Shown: piece by piece, positions 52,174-63,625 of the stretch | How the letters are laid out: the number at the start of each line of letters is the position of its first letter | Position numbering within the stretch: position 1 is the stretch's first letter | Assembly: GCA_024036415.1 (NCBI GenBank) | Contig: JAMWET010003602.1 | Location: 124,001-188,000, forward strand | DNA from: Prochilodus magdalenae | Taxonomy: Eukaryota > Chordata > Actinopteri > Characiformes > Prochilodontidae | Length of the DNA: 64,000 nucleotides | Direction: 5' to 3' | Notes under the pieces: model-generated | Databases searched by the model: none | What the model was told of the DNA's origin: nothing | The model's input: the letters and a program-made list of their open reading frames with translations, nothing else | Position numbers and translations under genes: made by a program

Positions 52174-54000
52174 CTGCACGAGAAAGAAGGAAAAAAATTC
52201 AGCATGATAAAGCCAGACAAATTACTAGACAGCTGACCTGTTAGCAATCATCCCTTCCCTCCCAAATCATTTAGTGGAATTTTACACTCCCTCTAACAAT
52301 GTTCAATACGGCAGTCCGGACATAAACAGATGAATAAAGCAGACGGCCTGCAGAGCACCTGCTCCGACAGAGAGGAAACTTAGGGGCGAAAACGAATTTC
52401 ATTTCAATACGTTGTGTAAGGCTGAGAGAAAATCTGCCCAGGCGCAGGAGAAACTAAAGCTGGCTAGGGGCATTAGCATTTAGATTACATCCAAGTATAG
52501 CTTCACCCAAGTGGTGCGGTCCCAGTTACCCAAAAGCATTGCCGAGCTAAGATCATCTGCACAGTCACAGAGAGAAAGTTCAAAGTAATACTTGCCCCAT
52601 CTTCTCACGATAAGCTTTGTGATATCGCTAAAGAGCCCTAGGGACAGGAGAACTCATTCTCCATGTTCAGTTCAGATGTCTGTAAAGCACATAGGGTTTC
52701 ACAGGGGAGGAAAAATTCTAATTTTTTTGTCCACCTTGCCCATTATTTAGTGGTTGCTATGCTATCTCTGGGTGCTGCCACAAAGGCCCAGGTGGTAAGA
52801 AAGGCTAAGCAGATGATTCAGTATTCCAGGTGGCTGCTAGGATGTCCCAATGTGGTTGGTATGGTATTCCAGGCATTCCCCTATTGGGAAGGAAGATAAA
52901 TGTGCTGCACTTACAGAAGTAGTGTCTCTTGGTATGACGTCAGGCTAACACATCATCTCGAAATGCATCATTTCGATCAAGGAATGTACTCATAAGGGAA
53001 TCGTGGGCAACAGCAGATACTGGTGGCGGTACATACAACACGTAATAGGCATTAACAACAGACCTGGGTTTGTATTATGAGGAACTAAACACAGATATAA
53101 ACACAGAAGAACAAAATTTGGATATGTTAGCTCAGTATCACCTGATGCATCATCACCAACATCACCTATGCATTCTGCTTTTCCAGAGTTCAATAACACA
53201 ATACACAATGACAAAACCAAATATCTGTGTCCAGTGCATCCTTACAATGAAGCATCTGCTCAGAAAAGCCACACACTACGTGAAGAATTTACAGTCATGA
53301 ATACTCAGGAGTACTACAAAGCATGTGCACATAGTGAAGAGTAAAGCCCTATTTGCAATGAATTCGTTTTACCAGAAGAGAGCTGGTGATGTCATTTGTA
53401 TATGATTTGCCTAGCTGATCCATTAGGGACAATGGACCAGTGTCTTTTCCCCAAATTCTTTGTTTATACCAGCAGGCACTACACTGCCCAACAATAACAG
53501 CATGCTGTGCAGCCCAATGACATATGTCACAAAAGAACAAACAAAGCAAAACACAAACAAAAACACAACAGTGGACCAGGGTGGAGACATTACAGCGAAG
53601 CAGTATACCCCACACTGTCGCAAACTCAGTAGACCCATCACACATTTAAGGATTCAGGAATTAGGTCAAATCAAACTGCATTTATCTTATGTAGCCTTGA
53701 CTTCAGGTCGCCAAATATAGATTACACTCATCTGAATAGAACAGCTATTACTGTGGGAGATCAGAGTTTGGCAAATTGTAGAAAGCAAGTCACTCAGGAA
53801 TTAATACTTAGCAGACTTGTAAAGACTACAGACAGGATTAAACTGGATTTAAAATTGGATTAAAGTGGATTAAAATTAAGGATCTTGGCAATAATAGCTA
53901 GAATTACAGCACCTCCCCAGGGAAATATAATCCAGCTCCAACAAGGTTTAAGACAAGAGTGACAAGAGAGATGAATGGATGGATGGATAGTTCAAACAGT
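52174..54000 (-). other. lpcat1: lpcat1 intron 1, proximal part
   Basis: A short, much eroded 'family A' Tc1 fragment lies at about 52878-52960 (CTATTGGGAAGGAAGATAAA, CAGAAGTAGTGTCTCT). No exon 1 candidate (expected to encode an NPFVHE-type motif before a donor) was seen. Other frames up to 98 codons are not protein-like. Confidence 0.55.
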
Positions 54001-54250
54001 TGGGCGGGTTGGTTGGTTTGGTGGGTCAAGCTGCGAGGGGTGAGTTGGGGTGGGTCGAGTAAGAAAGGGTAGGGTGGTTCTGTGGATTGAGTGGGCTGGC
54101 TCTGTGTACTGGGTGGGTGGATGAGTGTGCTGGGTCTGTGGACTAGGTGGGTGGGTGTACTGGGTCTGTTAATTAGGTGGGTGGGCAAGCTGGGTTTGTG
54201 GATTGCCCCGGTGGCTGGGTGTACTGGGTCTGTGGATGTGGTGGCTGGGT
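54001..54250 (+). repeat. G-rich minisatellite (GGGTGGGT/CTGGGTCTGTGGA)
   Basis: Degenerate ~30-40-bp units containing TACTGGGTCTGTGGA and GGTGGGTGGGTG. The plus strand has many GGG runs spaced by short loops, so G-quadruplex formation is possible. Confidence 0.75.
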
Positions 54251-54255
54251 AATGG

Positions 54256-54300
<45 letters not shown>

Positions 54301-54309
54301 TAATAATAT
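54256..54309. repeat. (AAT)n microsatellite
   Basis: Seventeen AAT units directly after the G-rich array. Confidence 0.9.
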
Positions 54310-54531
54310 CAGCTGTTTAAAACCCAAATAAACAAATATTGAAACAAGATATATGCACTTTTTCAATAAATTATTTTTGAACCACATCAGTGATGTATTT
54401 CAAAACATTAGAGCACTTCTTATAAGAGCCATTTAAAAGCCCAGTAAAAGATCCTCAATATCTTTCACCCATTTCTAATTTTAAAAAATAATTTTATATT
54501 ACAGACAGAAAAATAATTACTGTTGACCTTT

Positions 54532-54553
54532 GACCCTGACCCTAACCCTAACA
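54532..54553. repeat. Tiny telomere-like stretch (CCCTAA)
   Basis: ACCCTGACCCTAACCCTAAC: two perfect and one imperfect telomere hexamers. Too short to imply a fusion point. Confidence 0.5.
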
Positions 54554-54889
54554 GCCGGTAATCAGCCTGGTGCTGGAGTCTGCTGAATAACACAGTGGCC
54601 TCTGCAATGACACTTCAGCTCCTCCATCAATATTTCACACTCAAAACACTTCATCATCAAGTCTGGTCTGCATACTAGCTAAACATCACACTAACATGAA
54701 GAGAAGAGGAAAATATGCGGACATGTGTCATGTGTCCTACGCTGTGAATAAGAGGGCTGTACAAAGCACTGTGAAATTCGGACACTGAGACAAAGCTGCC
54801 TCCCAGCTCTACTGTCATTAGTAAGCTGTGCAACAACCAGTCACTGAACCACTCACACCAGCACAACACACACTAACACGTCGCCACCA

Positions 54890-55030
54890 TGTCAGTGTCA
54901 CTGTTCTAAGAATGGTCCACCAACCACAGAATACCGGTCCTCTGGGGCTCCTGACCAACAGGGTAATAAAGTAAGCAGTGAAACAGACGGACTACAGTCT
55001 GTAACTGTAGAACTGCAAAGTGTGGCTTGC
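54890..55030 (+). repeat. Fish interspersed repeat, copy 1
   Basis: AGTGTCACTGTTCTAAGAAT, then CCACCAACCACAGAATACC, GGGGCTCCTGACCA, CAGGGTAATAAAGTA and GACTACAGTCTGTAACTG recur in the same order at 56.22-56.40 kb. I recognise the phrase 'AGAATGATCCACCACCC' as part of a very common teleost non-autonomous element. Confidence 0.7.
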
Positions 55031-55329
55031 TATATGACTGTAGCATATAAGAATATATTTTGACTTTGGGACTAAACTGTGGGCCTAATGCAGGGCTGCA
55101 AAATCCAAGTACTGTTTAAATTAACCAAGAGTTTATTGTGTGTGCTGAAAGAAACATTTGGTCAGTCAAAGTCTAAAGCTAGCAAAATGTATAAAACTAA
55201 CAAACCTCATGTTTGGCCCCAACAAAAGCCCCACTAAAGCGACACGACACTTGAGAGAACATCATTCAACCCAGTACGGTGAGTATCAGAAGGCATCAGA
55301 ACTAGCAACCAGTGGTGTTAACATGTTTG

Positions 55330-55570
55330 TTGTAGGGTGGCCACATGTCCGGTTTTAGGCTGGACCGTTTGGTTTTTCAACTCCCAGTCCTTGATCTGGC
55401 ACAATACCTGGACAGACACACATTAGTCCTCTGTTCAGGATGAACTACAGTTCTCTTTTCACACGCAAACAATATTATGTATGCCACTGGCTCACGTCTG
55501 TGTAAAAAAACATGTCTTGCATTTCATTGGTTTAACAAGGCCATGTGACATCGCTCGTGTCCCGGACTTC
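55330..55570. repeat. Dispersed repeat copy (as at 41.09-41.27 kb)
   Basis: Shares CATTTCATTGGTTTAACAAG, GCCATGTGACATC and a preceding 'CAGTCCT...' block with the copy in lpcat1 intron 10. Confidence 0.55.
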
Positions 55571-56209
55571 AGGTCAGCCCTCGAAATGCTAGTAAGCTCC
55601 TGTCTGACTCACAAATGTCGTCCATTCCACCCAGTCAGGTAAGTAAAGCAATCATTTGTGTGTTTTATAGGTTAGGTTATGATTTTAACTCTCTTCTAGT
55701 ATCGTGCTCTGGGTCTGTTATGATGCTCTCCTTTTGGGGGGAGGAATGTCCTCCATTTTGAAAGTTGTAGACAGACAACGGCAAAATAGATTTTCCGTTG
55801 TTTGTGTTCTAAGAAGTTGCTACGTAAAAAAAAGTCTGCCATAGTAAAGGGCAACAGCTGAGGGCATCTGTTGAGCATTACCATTTCACAATTCGTCCTG
55901 TCAACGGCAAACCGATTAACCGGATGTTGTTTTATTTTTGTCTGAGTTACGGGCGCTAAATGGCTCATTGTGGAACTTCAGACAAGCCCAGTATATACAA
56001 CAAAAATAAGAGTGCAGATCCTTCACATAACTTTCTCCTCCTTAAATAGATCAGTCTACACTGACAAAGCTGTCCTCTGACAATCATCCATTTTCACCAG
56101 TAACCCAGTCACCATGCTAACATTTGTGTGGCTTCATGTCATCGTCCGCCACATATCGCTATGAGGCACAGAATGCTGTTTCTTTCAGCCCGAACATTTT
56201 AAAAACACT
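55571..56209. other. lpcat1 intron 1, nothing recognised
   Basis: A 90-codon minus frame at 55696-55968 is not protein-like. Confidence 0.5.
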
Positions 56210-56460
56210 TAACAGTCACCAGATTAGTGTCACTGCAGTGCTGAGAATGATCCACCACCCACATAATACCTGCTCTGTGGTGGTCCTGTGGGGGTCCTGA
56301 CCATTACAGAACAGGGTAATAAAGTATACAGAGAAACAGATGGACTACAGTCTGGAACTGTAGAACTAGACAGTGCTCCTATATGGTCAGTGGAGCTGCT
56401 AAAATTAACAATGAGTTAAGAAACAAGAAGGTGGTATTCTGACATGACGGTGTAGGATAC
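56210..56460 (+). repeat. Fish interspersed repeat, copy 2
   Basis: Better-preserved copy of the 54.89-55.03 kb repeat: AGAATGATCCACCACCCACA, TGGTCCTGTGGGGGTCCTGA, AACAGATGGACTACAGTCTG. The 3' part (GTCAGTGGAGCTG) is retained here only. Confidence 0.75.
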
Positions 56461-57229
56461 GTACCAGTGCTTAAAATGTTATCCAGTCTTCTGTGCCCAA
56501 AACACGACAGACAAAGATATTCAAACTCATCTCAGCATCTTATTACTTAAATATGTAAATGTATAGGCATGTAAGGTTTGGAATGGAAACATGAACATGC
56601 AGCAGAGAAATACGGAAACATAAACAGCTGATTTCTGTGTTTCATGTTGCGCCAGGTGTGTTCTTGTTTATTCATAACAACTGACAAAACATACCTGGGC
56701 TGGCAGGGGTGCCCAAGTATAGCCTATATGCAGAACACAGAGCAGTTTTACTGGAACTGTTGGCCGTTTCACAGATCACAGAACAAAGCAACTTGAACAC
56801 ACACAGTTAATGAATATTTAAACCAAGCAGGAGTGTGTGCTTCTACATTCCAGGAATCATGTCCCATGTACCGTGCACCATAAAAAGCCTGCACAAAGGC
56901 CAACATGGTAAAACAGGACTTTACCATAGAAACTGAAGATCCCTCTAAACCCCCAATGCCCCACAAAGCAATACTACAGCATTTATATTGCATTACAGTT
57001 AATTATATTATATACAGCATTAACTGATCATAAATATTTAACATTGTTTAAATTGCAGCTGGAGCACAATGAAATTTTAGGTTAATTTCAGTGCTATTAA
57101 TAATTCAATGAGTAGTAGAGTTTGAATAGTATGTTACCAAATAGTATGTTACCCAGTTACCAAAATATAGATTTTTGGCTGTAGTGCTGCAACAGACACT
57201 ATGATTATAGGAAGAAAGATCTTACATTT

Positions 57230-57365
57230 ACTTGTATGGCATTTAGCTGACCCACTATTGGTGTAGCCCACCATAGTCACCAAGATTGGGATTCGAACCC
57301 CAGTCTCCCACATGGGACGGTAGCTTCCTGGTGGGTAGTGGTGTTATACGTTGCGCCACACCAAT
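57230..57365 (-). repeat. tRNA-derived SINE head, minus strand
   Basis: On the minus strand a tRNA-like block carries GTGTGGCGCAACG near the start and the polymerase III B-box text GGGGTTCGAATCCCA near 57285-57299. It is followed by a tail whose plus-strand form is ACATTTACTTGTATGGCATT plus TAGCTGACCC, typical of fish SINE tails. It does not fold convincingly as a functional tRNA. Confidence 0.65.
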
Positions 57366-57412
57366 CACAGATCTCGAGAACTTGAAGTTCTGGGGAGCTC
57401 TTGCAAATAGCT

Positions 57413-58137
57413 ACAAATAGCTGCACCCAGAAGGAATAAACTTACAGGAATGAAATTTGGTTGGGGGGTTTGACATTGTAAGACATACAAATAGTTCAAG
57501 TTTCACGCTCAGCCACACAAAGCTAGGATCGGCCTTATCACTGTACCTGACTGACATTATAGCCACAATAGCGAACATTCAGCAAGCAGCGAGTCAGACT
57601 GTCCTTAACACCACGTTAAGGTTGCCAAAGACTGCAATGGTGTCATGCCAGACTGTCATGGAGTGACTTTGAATTGCAGCCAGTCATCTTCAGTGATGAG
57701 TCCCACTTTTGTCTTGGCAGAGACCACCAGTAAATACATGTCAGGAGGCACCGTGGTCAGATAAATGGTTTGTTGTCATGCGACACATGTTCAGAAGGCC
57801 TGGCACCACTCCACCTACAACCCTACGGCAAAAACTGCAGGAACTGTGTGGGAATACTTAAGCTACATAGGATGGATTATCACAGGACACCATTAAGAAC
57901 CACTACAACTCCATGCTGAGATGTGTGATATGTTGTGTTAGCAAACATGGAGGCCTGACGCCATACTAAGAGACCCTATTTCTGTATGTGTAGCTCAATA
58001 AGTATTACCCATGTCAGTCTAAATGTATCATCATTTATTGTTCCTGGTAACCTTTATCTTCCTTCCAAATAGCACTGGAATCTGAAACTTCCCATTGGGT
58101 ACAGCCATTGTTTTAATGATGAGTGTATAAGAAACTG
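57413..58137 (+). mobile_element. Tc1-like 'family A' copy 7
   Basis: Left end CTGCACCCAGAAGGA, right end CCCATTGGGTACAGCC then ATGATGAGTGTA. Internal GTCATCTTCAGTGATGAGTC (57687) encodes the VIFSDES region with a catalytic Asp, but the frame is broken by indels. Length about 725 bases; degenerate. Confidence 0.75.
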
Positions 58138-58850
58138 AAGTACATTGTGTTTATGTAAACTAACATACTGTAATTTATTTAAATGAATTTGTTCATTATA
58201 AAATATTTGTGTTTAGTAGGCAACTGTATGGCAGTTACCAGAGAAAATAGTACAATAGTTCAGCATTCTCTGTTATAGTTCTACAAGTTCTAATTTGGGG
58301 CCATAAAATTATATATATATTTTTTTTACCTAAATTCAAAGGGGAATTTTCAAATCACAACAGCTGCAATATTTATACTAAATTGGAAATATTTAACCTA
58401 ACAACACAGAGATTGAGAACCTCCTGAAGGCGAGTTCGCCTAATCAGAAACAACCCATTAACAGTGTACATGAACACAGCCATAATAAACTGGTAGTCCG
58501 GCATATTAACTGGCTACATTTAAGCCTTAAGCCAGAAAAACTTGATATGCTAGCTGTCTTGGCCTAAAAAGGCCTTGAGCTCAAATTATTAAAAAATATA
58601 TATATCACAATTAAAATTGCTTTTGCATTATTGGTCAGAAAAAAATCACAATTTAATATTTTGCCAAAAACTGTTCAGCTCTTCTCTTATTAAATTGATA
58701 GCATGGATGCACCACTGTAATCGCCCAGAGATTAGAATCTTTAGTTTAGAACATGCAACTGTGCAATCATTCTTATTCCAGCTGAAATTGGTTGTGTTGC
58801 AGTTCTAGAATATTTTCTGGACTTGAATGTTGCAGTTACACCCCCAAAAA
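58138..58850. other. AT-rich intron 1 DNA, nothing recognised
   Basis: Low G+C; one short AT tract near 58305-58330. No gene. Confidence 0.5.
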
Positions 58851-58879
58851 ACATAACAGCCTGATTATTAGCTCAAAGA

Positions 58880-59235
58880 ACATAACCTCGCTCTTGCAGA
58901 TGGTGCTGCCTGAGGATGATGGGGCTATAAATACCTGTGGGGTGTGAGTGATGGGATTCATAGATTGAGAAGAGGTGGTACAGTACACTGAATGTCTCGC
59001 TCCATGTGTGGAAAATGGCTCCGAAGCAGATGTTAATGATTGGCTAAAAGGAGTGACTGCATTTGGGCGGGCCAAAGACCATAATGAGAAGAAAGTAGCT
59101 GAATCTGCAGGTGTATGGAAGTGCATGGTTATAAGGGTCTACCAGCTAAAATCCAGGGAAGACATCCACCAAACTGCACAATTCTTTGATGCAGGAGTGG
59201 CTGAACATTGATGTGGCCTGTGTACTGGGTCCACA
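58880..59235 (+). mobile_element. Tc1-like 'family B' copy 3 (inverted relative to copies 1 and 2)
   Basis: The plus frame 58975-59211 includes KKVAESAGVWKCMVIRVYQL, the helix-turn-helix region, followed by IHQTAQFFDAGVAEH. Shared DNA landmarks are GGTGTGAGTGATGGGATTCA and TGAACATTGATGTGGCCT. Confidence 0.7.
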
Positions 59236-59640
59236 CATTTTTTTTTTAAAATAATTTATTTCATTTGTTTTGCTCCTTCCTTATGCAAGCTGATCTTGTA
59301 TCTAGTTGTCAGAAATACAATATAAACCATATATAAAATAACCATATATACTTAGTGACTACAACTCAGATTATTGACCACACACTTTAATAATGTATAA
59401 TACAAGGTACTAGGAATGTGCTGGTTCCTTAACATGTCTATTTCCCCCCACACACTGTGACCTTAGGATAATAAATCCTCAAAAAATACTCGTTAAAAAA
59501 AAATGCCCTTTATCCATCAACCCTGAGTAACATCATCTAAAGATGGTCCTGATGGCTTTATAAGACCAGACTTTGGGGGTTATGTGTTGCAGCCATGCCC
59601 CTATATAACCTTGTTAGGCCAGAGCCACTGACACCAATAA
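59236..59640. other. Intron 1 DNA, nothing recognised
   Basis: AT-rich; no transposon or frame supported. Confidence 0.5.
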
Positions 59641-59990
59641 CGACCCAATGCTCGCAGAGGGGTGATTAAATGTGAATGTGTTTCTTATGCACACTCAATG
59701 AGTCCATCAGGAGAAGGTGGGGGCGGGAGGAGCCTGCTTACTGTTTATTTATTTATCTGGAGCAGCTGTCAACACCTGCGGCCTCTCCAGACAGGACGAT
59801 TAAACAGATCTGGAAGCCGAGGCTATGGCTCCCCGGGGGAAGGGGATGGGGAGGATAGCGGTGGGGGAAACACCAGCCTGGAAATCCAAACAGAGAGGAA
59901 ACGTAGATGGAGAATAAAACGTGGACAAAGCAACGCACGTTAATACCCATCGTGACACTGGCCTTGGCAATACCGTGTTCACCAGCTGAG
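59641..59990. promoter_or_regulatory. GC-richer complex block in lpcat1 intron 1
   Basis: Contains GGTGGGGGCGGGAGGAGCC (GC box) near 59716, TTATTTATTTATC, and CCCCGGGGGAAGGGGATGGG. Overlapping 93-, 60-, 65- and 72-codon frames cross it without known similarity. It may be an intronic enhancer or promoter; the evidence is compositional only. Confidence 0.25.
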
Positions 59991-59997
59991 CACTTCT

Positions 59998-60400
59998 ATG
60001 AGCAAAGAATAGCTGCACCCAGAAGGAAGTGTGGGATTGCAGTGCTATTGAGGAGGAAGATAAAGGCTACCAGGAACAATAAATGATGATACATTTAGAC
60101 TGATATGGGCAATATTTATTGAGCTACACATACAGAAGTCTCTCAGTATGGCGTCAGGCTGCTGTGTTTGCTAAGGCAACATACCAGACGTCTCAGCATG
60201 GAGTAGTAGAGGTTCCTAATGGTGTCCTGTGATAATTCATCCCATGCAGCTTCAATATTCTCACACAGTTCCTGCAAATTGTGTGATATGGGTGGATGTG
60301 GAGTGACACCAGGTCTTTGTGACAACACCATTGGAGTTACTAGCAAAGTGGATGTGGTGTTAAGGGCAGTCTTCTGATTCATTCTGTGTGCAGTGTATAT
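59998..60400 (-). mobile_element. Tc1-like 'family A' copy 8, truncated
   Basis: Starts AGCAAAGAATAGCTGCACCC, then AGAAGGAAGTGTGGGATTGC. The minus frame 60143-60382 retains NLQELCENIEAAWDELSQDT and RNLYYSMLRRL from the transposase C-terminus. The half carrying the DNA-binding domain is absent. Confidence 0.78.
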
Positions 60401-61390
60401 TCACAAACCCTAACTAAGTCCTTATTTAGTTTCATTACTGATTCATCAGTGTGTCTCCAGTTTATTACATAACAACAATATGTAGGACTGTCACGATCAT
60501 GAAGCTGACGATTGTCTTTTCGTTGTGTATTGTTTGGCTGATTAGTCACCCTGTCTGCCAGTTACGTGTACTGAGTAGCTACACGGGTTGTACTGACAAT
60601 TGAATATTGTGCTCAAATTCACCCAAATAAACAAAGTTTACTGTATTAATTTTCACTGTTGCGGGAGGAAGCAGGTTTGTATACTTCCAGTCATCTTCCA
60701 CTCAATTCACATTTGGTTTGTTGCAGCATAATATGATTGAAAACTAACAACAGTTAGCTTAAACCATTGCCATCAACTCAGTCTGATAAAACTGGGTTTA
60801 TGTGATTATGTAATAATTGCAGCAGGCCTAATATGAACACAATAGAAGCATGCTGTCTCTATGAGCAACTGCATGTTTGTATTACAAAACAAAAGTTACA
60901 TTAAAACACTGCCCCCGCCAAGCACATGTTAACCCAGCCTGTTAAGCAGAAATGCAGGGACCACAACTAATTACCCAGCTCCCAACTCCACCTGCCCCCC
61001 ATCATGTGGCGTATCCCACAGGGGGTCACAGAGAAACACCCCATGCACACCCATCTCATCTCCCTGCCTATAGGGTCCCACAACCATCCCCCCTTCTCCC
61101 CTATACTCTCTCCCCATCTGCTCCCCAAATATAGGGGCAGCACAGAGGAGCACCACTCCCATCTATACAACTGTTAAACAAGCACACGTAAAATGAATAC
61201 ATTAATGAATAGATACAATTCTTAAAAATACAAATAAGCAAGTGAGCAATATGATGATATTTTAACATGATCATGATACATTATTCCACCCTGTGCAGAT
61301 ATTATCAGTGCCTCTACTTAAAAAATTTTATACGTTCTATTTAGTCTGACCCACCATACTAAATCTCAGAAAAATTAAATATCATTATAT
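60401..61390. other. Intron 1 DNA with a C-rich patch
   Basis: 60950-61160 is C-rich on the plus strand (CCATCCCCCCTTCTCCCC and similar) with incidental frames. No gene or repeat family identified. Confidence 0.45.
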
Positions 61391-61620
61391 CATAATGCAT
61401 ATTGTCGCTGTCCATTGACAAACAAGTATTTCCAAAATGGCAACTTTACAGGACAGGACAAAAACGTTGATTCTAATATTAATGAAAGCAGACTTCTTTT
61501 CCAAGAGGGTTTAGGCCATTTCTGTAGATCTATTCATCATGAAATGTTTACATAGTGTAACCAGCAGCCGCTGTGTTCAAATAATGAGTAAAAGTAAAAA
61601 TAAAAAAAAACAGTAAAACA
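61391..61620. repeat. Dispersed repeat copy (as at 0.78-1.0 kb)
   Basis: Shared phrases in order: TCGCTGTCCA, AGTATTTCCAAAATGGCAAC, TTTACAGGACAGG, ATTCATCATGA, GCTGTGTTCAAAT, GAGTAAAAGTAAAAA. Confidence 0.6.
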
Positions 61621-62184
61621 TGTTTTTCTTTGACATTGACTATACCAAGCATAATGAAACTGACCTGAGGTATTGTAATATAATATTTCTGCCTTTTTTT
61701 CACCCACCCATTATGCAAATATAATAATTAACACTGTATTGGTAAAGAAGGTAAAGGTCAAATTCAAAGGTTACAAATAAACTAATAATTTAGACAAATG
61801 AAGACAGTAAGCATCTATAAAGCAAAATATATTTATAAAAAAAAGACAGAAATATATGGATTGAAGAAAACGCTGAGCCACATACTGAAAACAGAGCCCT
61901 AAAGCCAGCTCAGAACCAGTATTGTTAAGAAAGTCCAAAAACACATTTAACAGCATAACTGTCTTCATTTCAGTAACACTATCACCACATTGCAAGCTGG
62001 ACACAAGACCACAGGTTTGGTGCCCTACTTCTCTCTGAACTATGAATTAGTTAAATTCCTTCAGTTGCTCCTGGTTTTATTTAATGAAGGACTAAATAGA
62101 TAAACAAGGTCTTGGATTTTAACTAAAAGTACTGGACTTCTTCCAGGAGACCTGTGTAAATAAGCTCACCATACCTAAAGCTGT

Positions 62185-62300
62185 GTAATACCTCCACGAG
62201 CATGAATAACAGCTAAGCTTTAGTTTGGCATGGACTGAATAAGTTTCTGGATGTAGGCCACATCAATGTTCAGATACTCTTGCCCTTGCCCTTGCGGCCC
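62185..62300 (-). mobile_element. Tc1-like 'family B' copy 4, short fragment
   Basis: Contains GTTTCTGGATGTAGGCCACA, TCAATGTTCAGATACTCTTG and the preceding 'ATACCTCCACGAGCATGAATAA' type text, here shortened. Breaks off at about 62290. Confidence 0.6.
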
Positions 62301-62755
62301 TGCCAACACTGGCTTGGTGACAATGTCAAAGATGAACAGCGGTGATCTTATCAGAGCAGACTATTCATCTAAGTTGGAAGAGGTTGGAAGACTTTGACAG
62401 CTGGAGGACAGTGTCCCAAAAAGCACACTGTGTATTAGCATACACGAGCCCCATAATGATCTTTACAGAACTAATAAATATAAAGAACAAATATGAAAGC
62501 AGGGTGTTACTGTGGAGTTATGCACACAGGCAGCATGGCTTGTCTACTCTGCCTGATAAAGATCTGAATGTCATCGCCTCCAGCTGCATCTGGAGAAAAT
62601 CTATGTTGAGAAATATTTGCACATTCAAAACTCGCCGACCTGACTAAGAATAAAAGCTTTCATTTAGAAGTCTGCTTGTCACTATAAACAGGCTACATCA
62701 TTCCTACCTTTTAATCACTCAGTAATTCCTCATTCGTGTCCAACGGTCACTGTAC

Positions 62756-63625
62756 GAGTTACTGTACACCAACACACTACTTACAGTACACTAACACATT
62801 ACACTTACTGAGTTACTGTACACCAACACACTACTTACAGCACACTAACACATTACACTTACTGAGTTACTGTACACCAACACACTACTTACAGTACACT
62901 AACGCATTACACTTACTGAGTTACTGTACACCAACACGCTACTTACAGTACACTAACACATTACACTTACTGAGTTACTGTACACCAACACGCTACTTAC
63001 AGCACATTAACACGTTACACTTACTGAGTTACTGTACACCAACACGCTACTTACAGCACACTAACACATTACACTTACTGAGCTACTGTACACCAACACA
63101 CTACTTACAGTACACTAACGCATTGCACTTACTGAGTTACTGTACACCAACACACTACTTACAGTACACTAACACATTACACTTACTGAGTTACTGTACA
63201 CCAACACACTACTTACAGTACACTAACACATTACACTTACTGAGTTACTGTACACCAACACACCACTTACAGTACACTAACACATTACACTTACTGAGTT
63301 ACTGTACACCAACACACTACTTACAGTACACTAACACACTACACTTACTCAGCTACTGTACACCAACACACTACTTACAGTACACTAACACATTACACTT
63401 ACTGAGTTACTGTACACCAACACACTACTTACAGTACACTAACACATTACACCTACTGATTACTGTACACCAACACACCACTTACAGTACACTAACACAT
63501 TACACTTACTGAGTTACTGTACACCAACACACTACTTACAGTACACTAACACATTACACTTACGAGTTACTGTACACCAACACACTGCTTACAGTACACT
63601 AACACATTACACTTACTGAGTTTAA
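62756..63625 (+). repeat. 54-bp minisatellite, about 16 copies
   Basis: The unit begins GAGTTACTGTACACCAACAC, continues ACTACTTACAGTACACTAAC and ends ACATTACACTTACT. Period 54 is exact over most of the array (for example GAGTT at 62756, 62810, 62864). Divisibility by three leaves a 258-codon open frame with an 18-residue repeat (SYCTPTHYLQYTNTLHLL). Two late units have small deletions that break the frame. Each unit has two related halves built on GTACAC. No start-site or splice context suggests translation. Confidence 0.92.

Noticed and set aside
54532..54553. Interstitial telomere / chromosome fusion site
   Set aside because: Only two perfect CCCTAA units; expected by chance or from a short slippage event.
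57230..57365. Possible tRNA gene on the minus strand
   Set aside because: A good B-box and A-box-like start, but the arms do not pair as a cloverleaf and the adjoining tail is SINE-like.
62736..63512. 258-codon open frame with 18-residue repeats
   Set aside because: It is produced by a 54-bp minisatellite whose period is divisible by three. No splice or start context, and late units break the frame.
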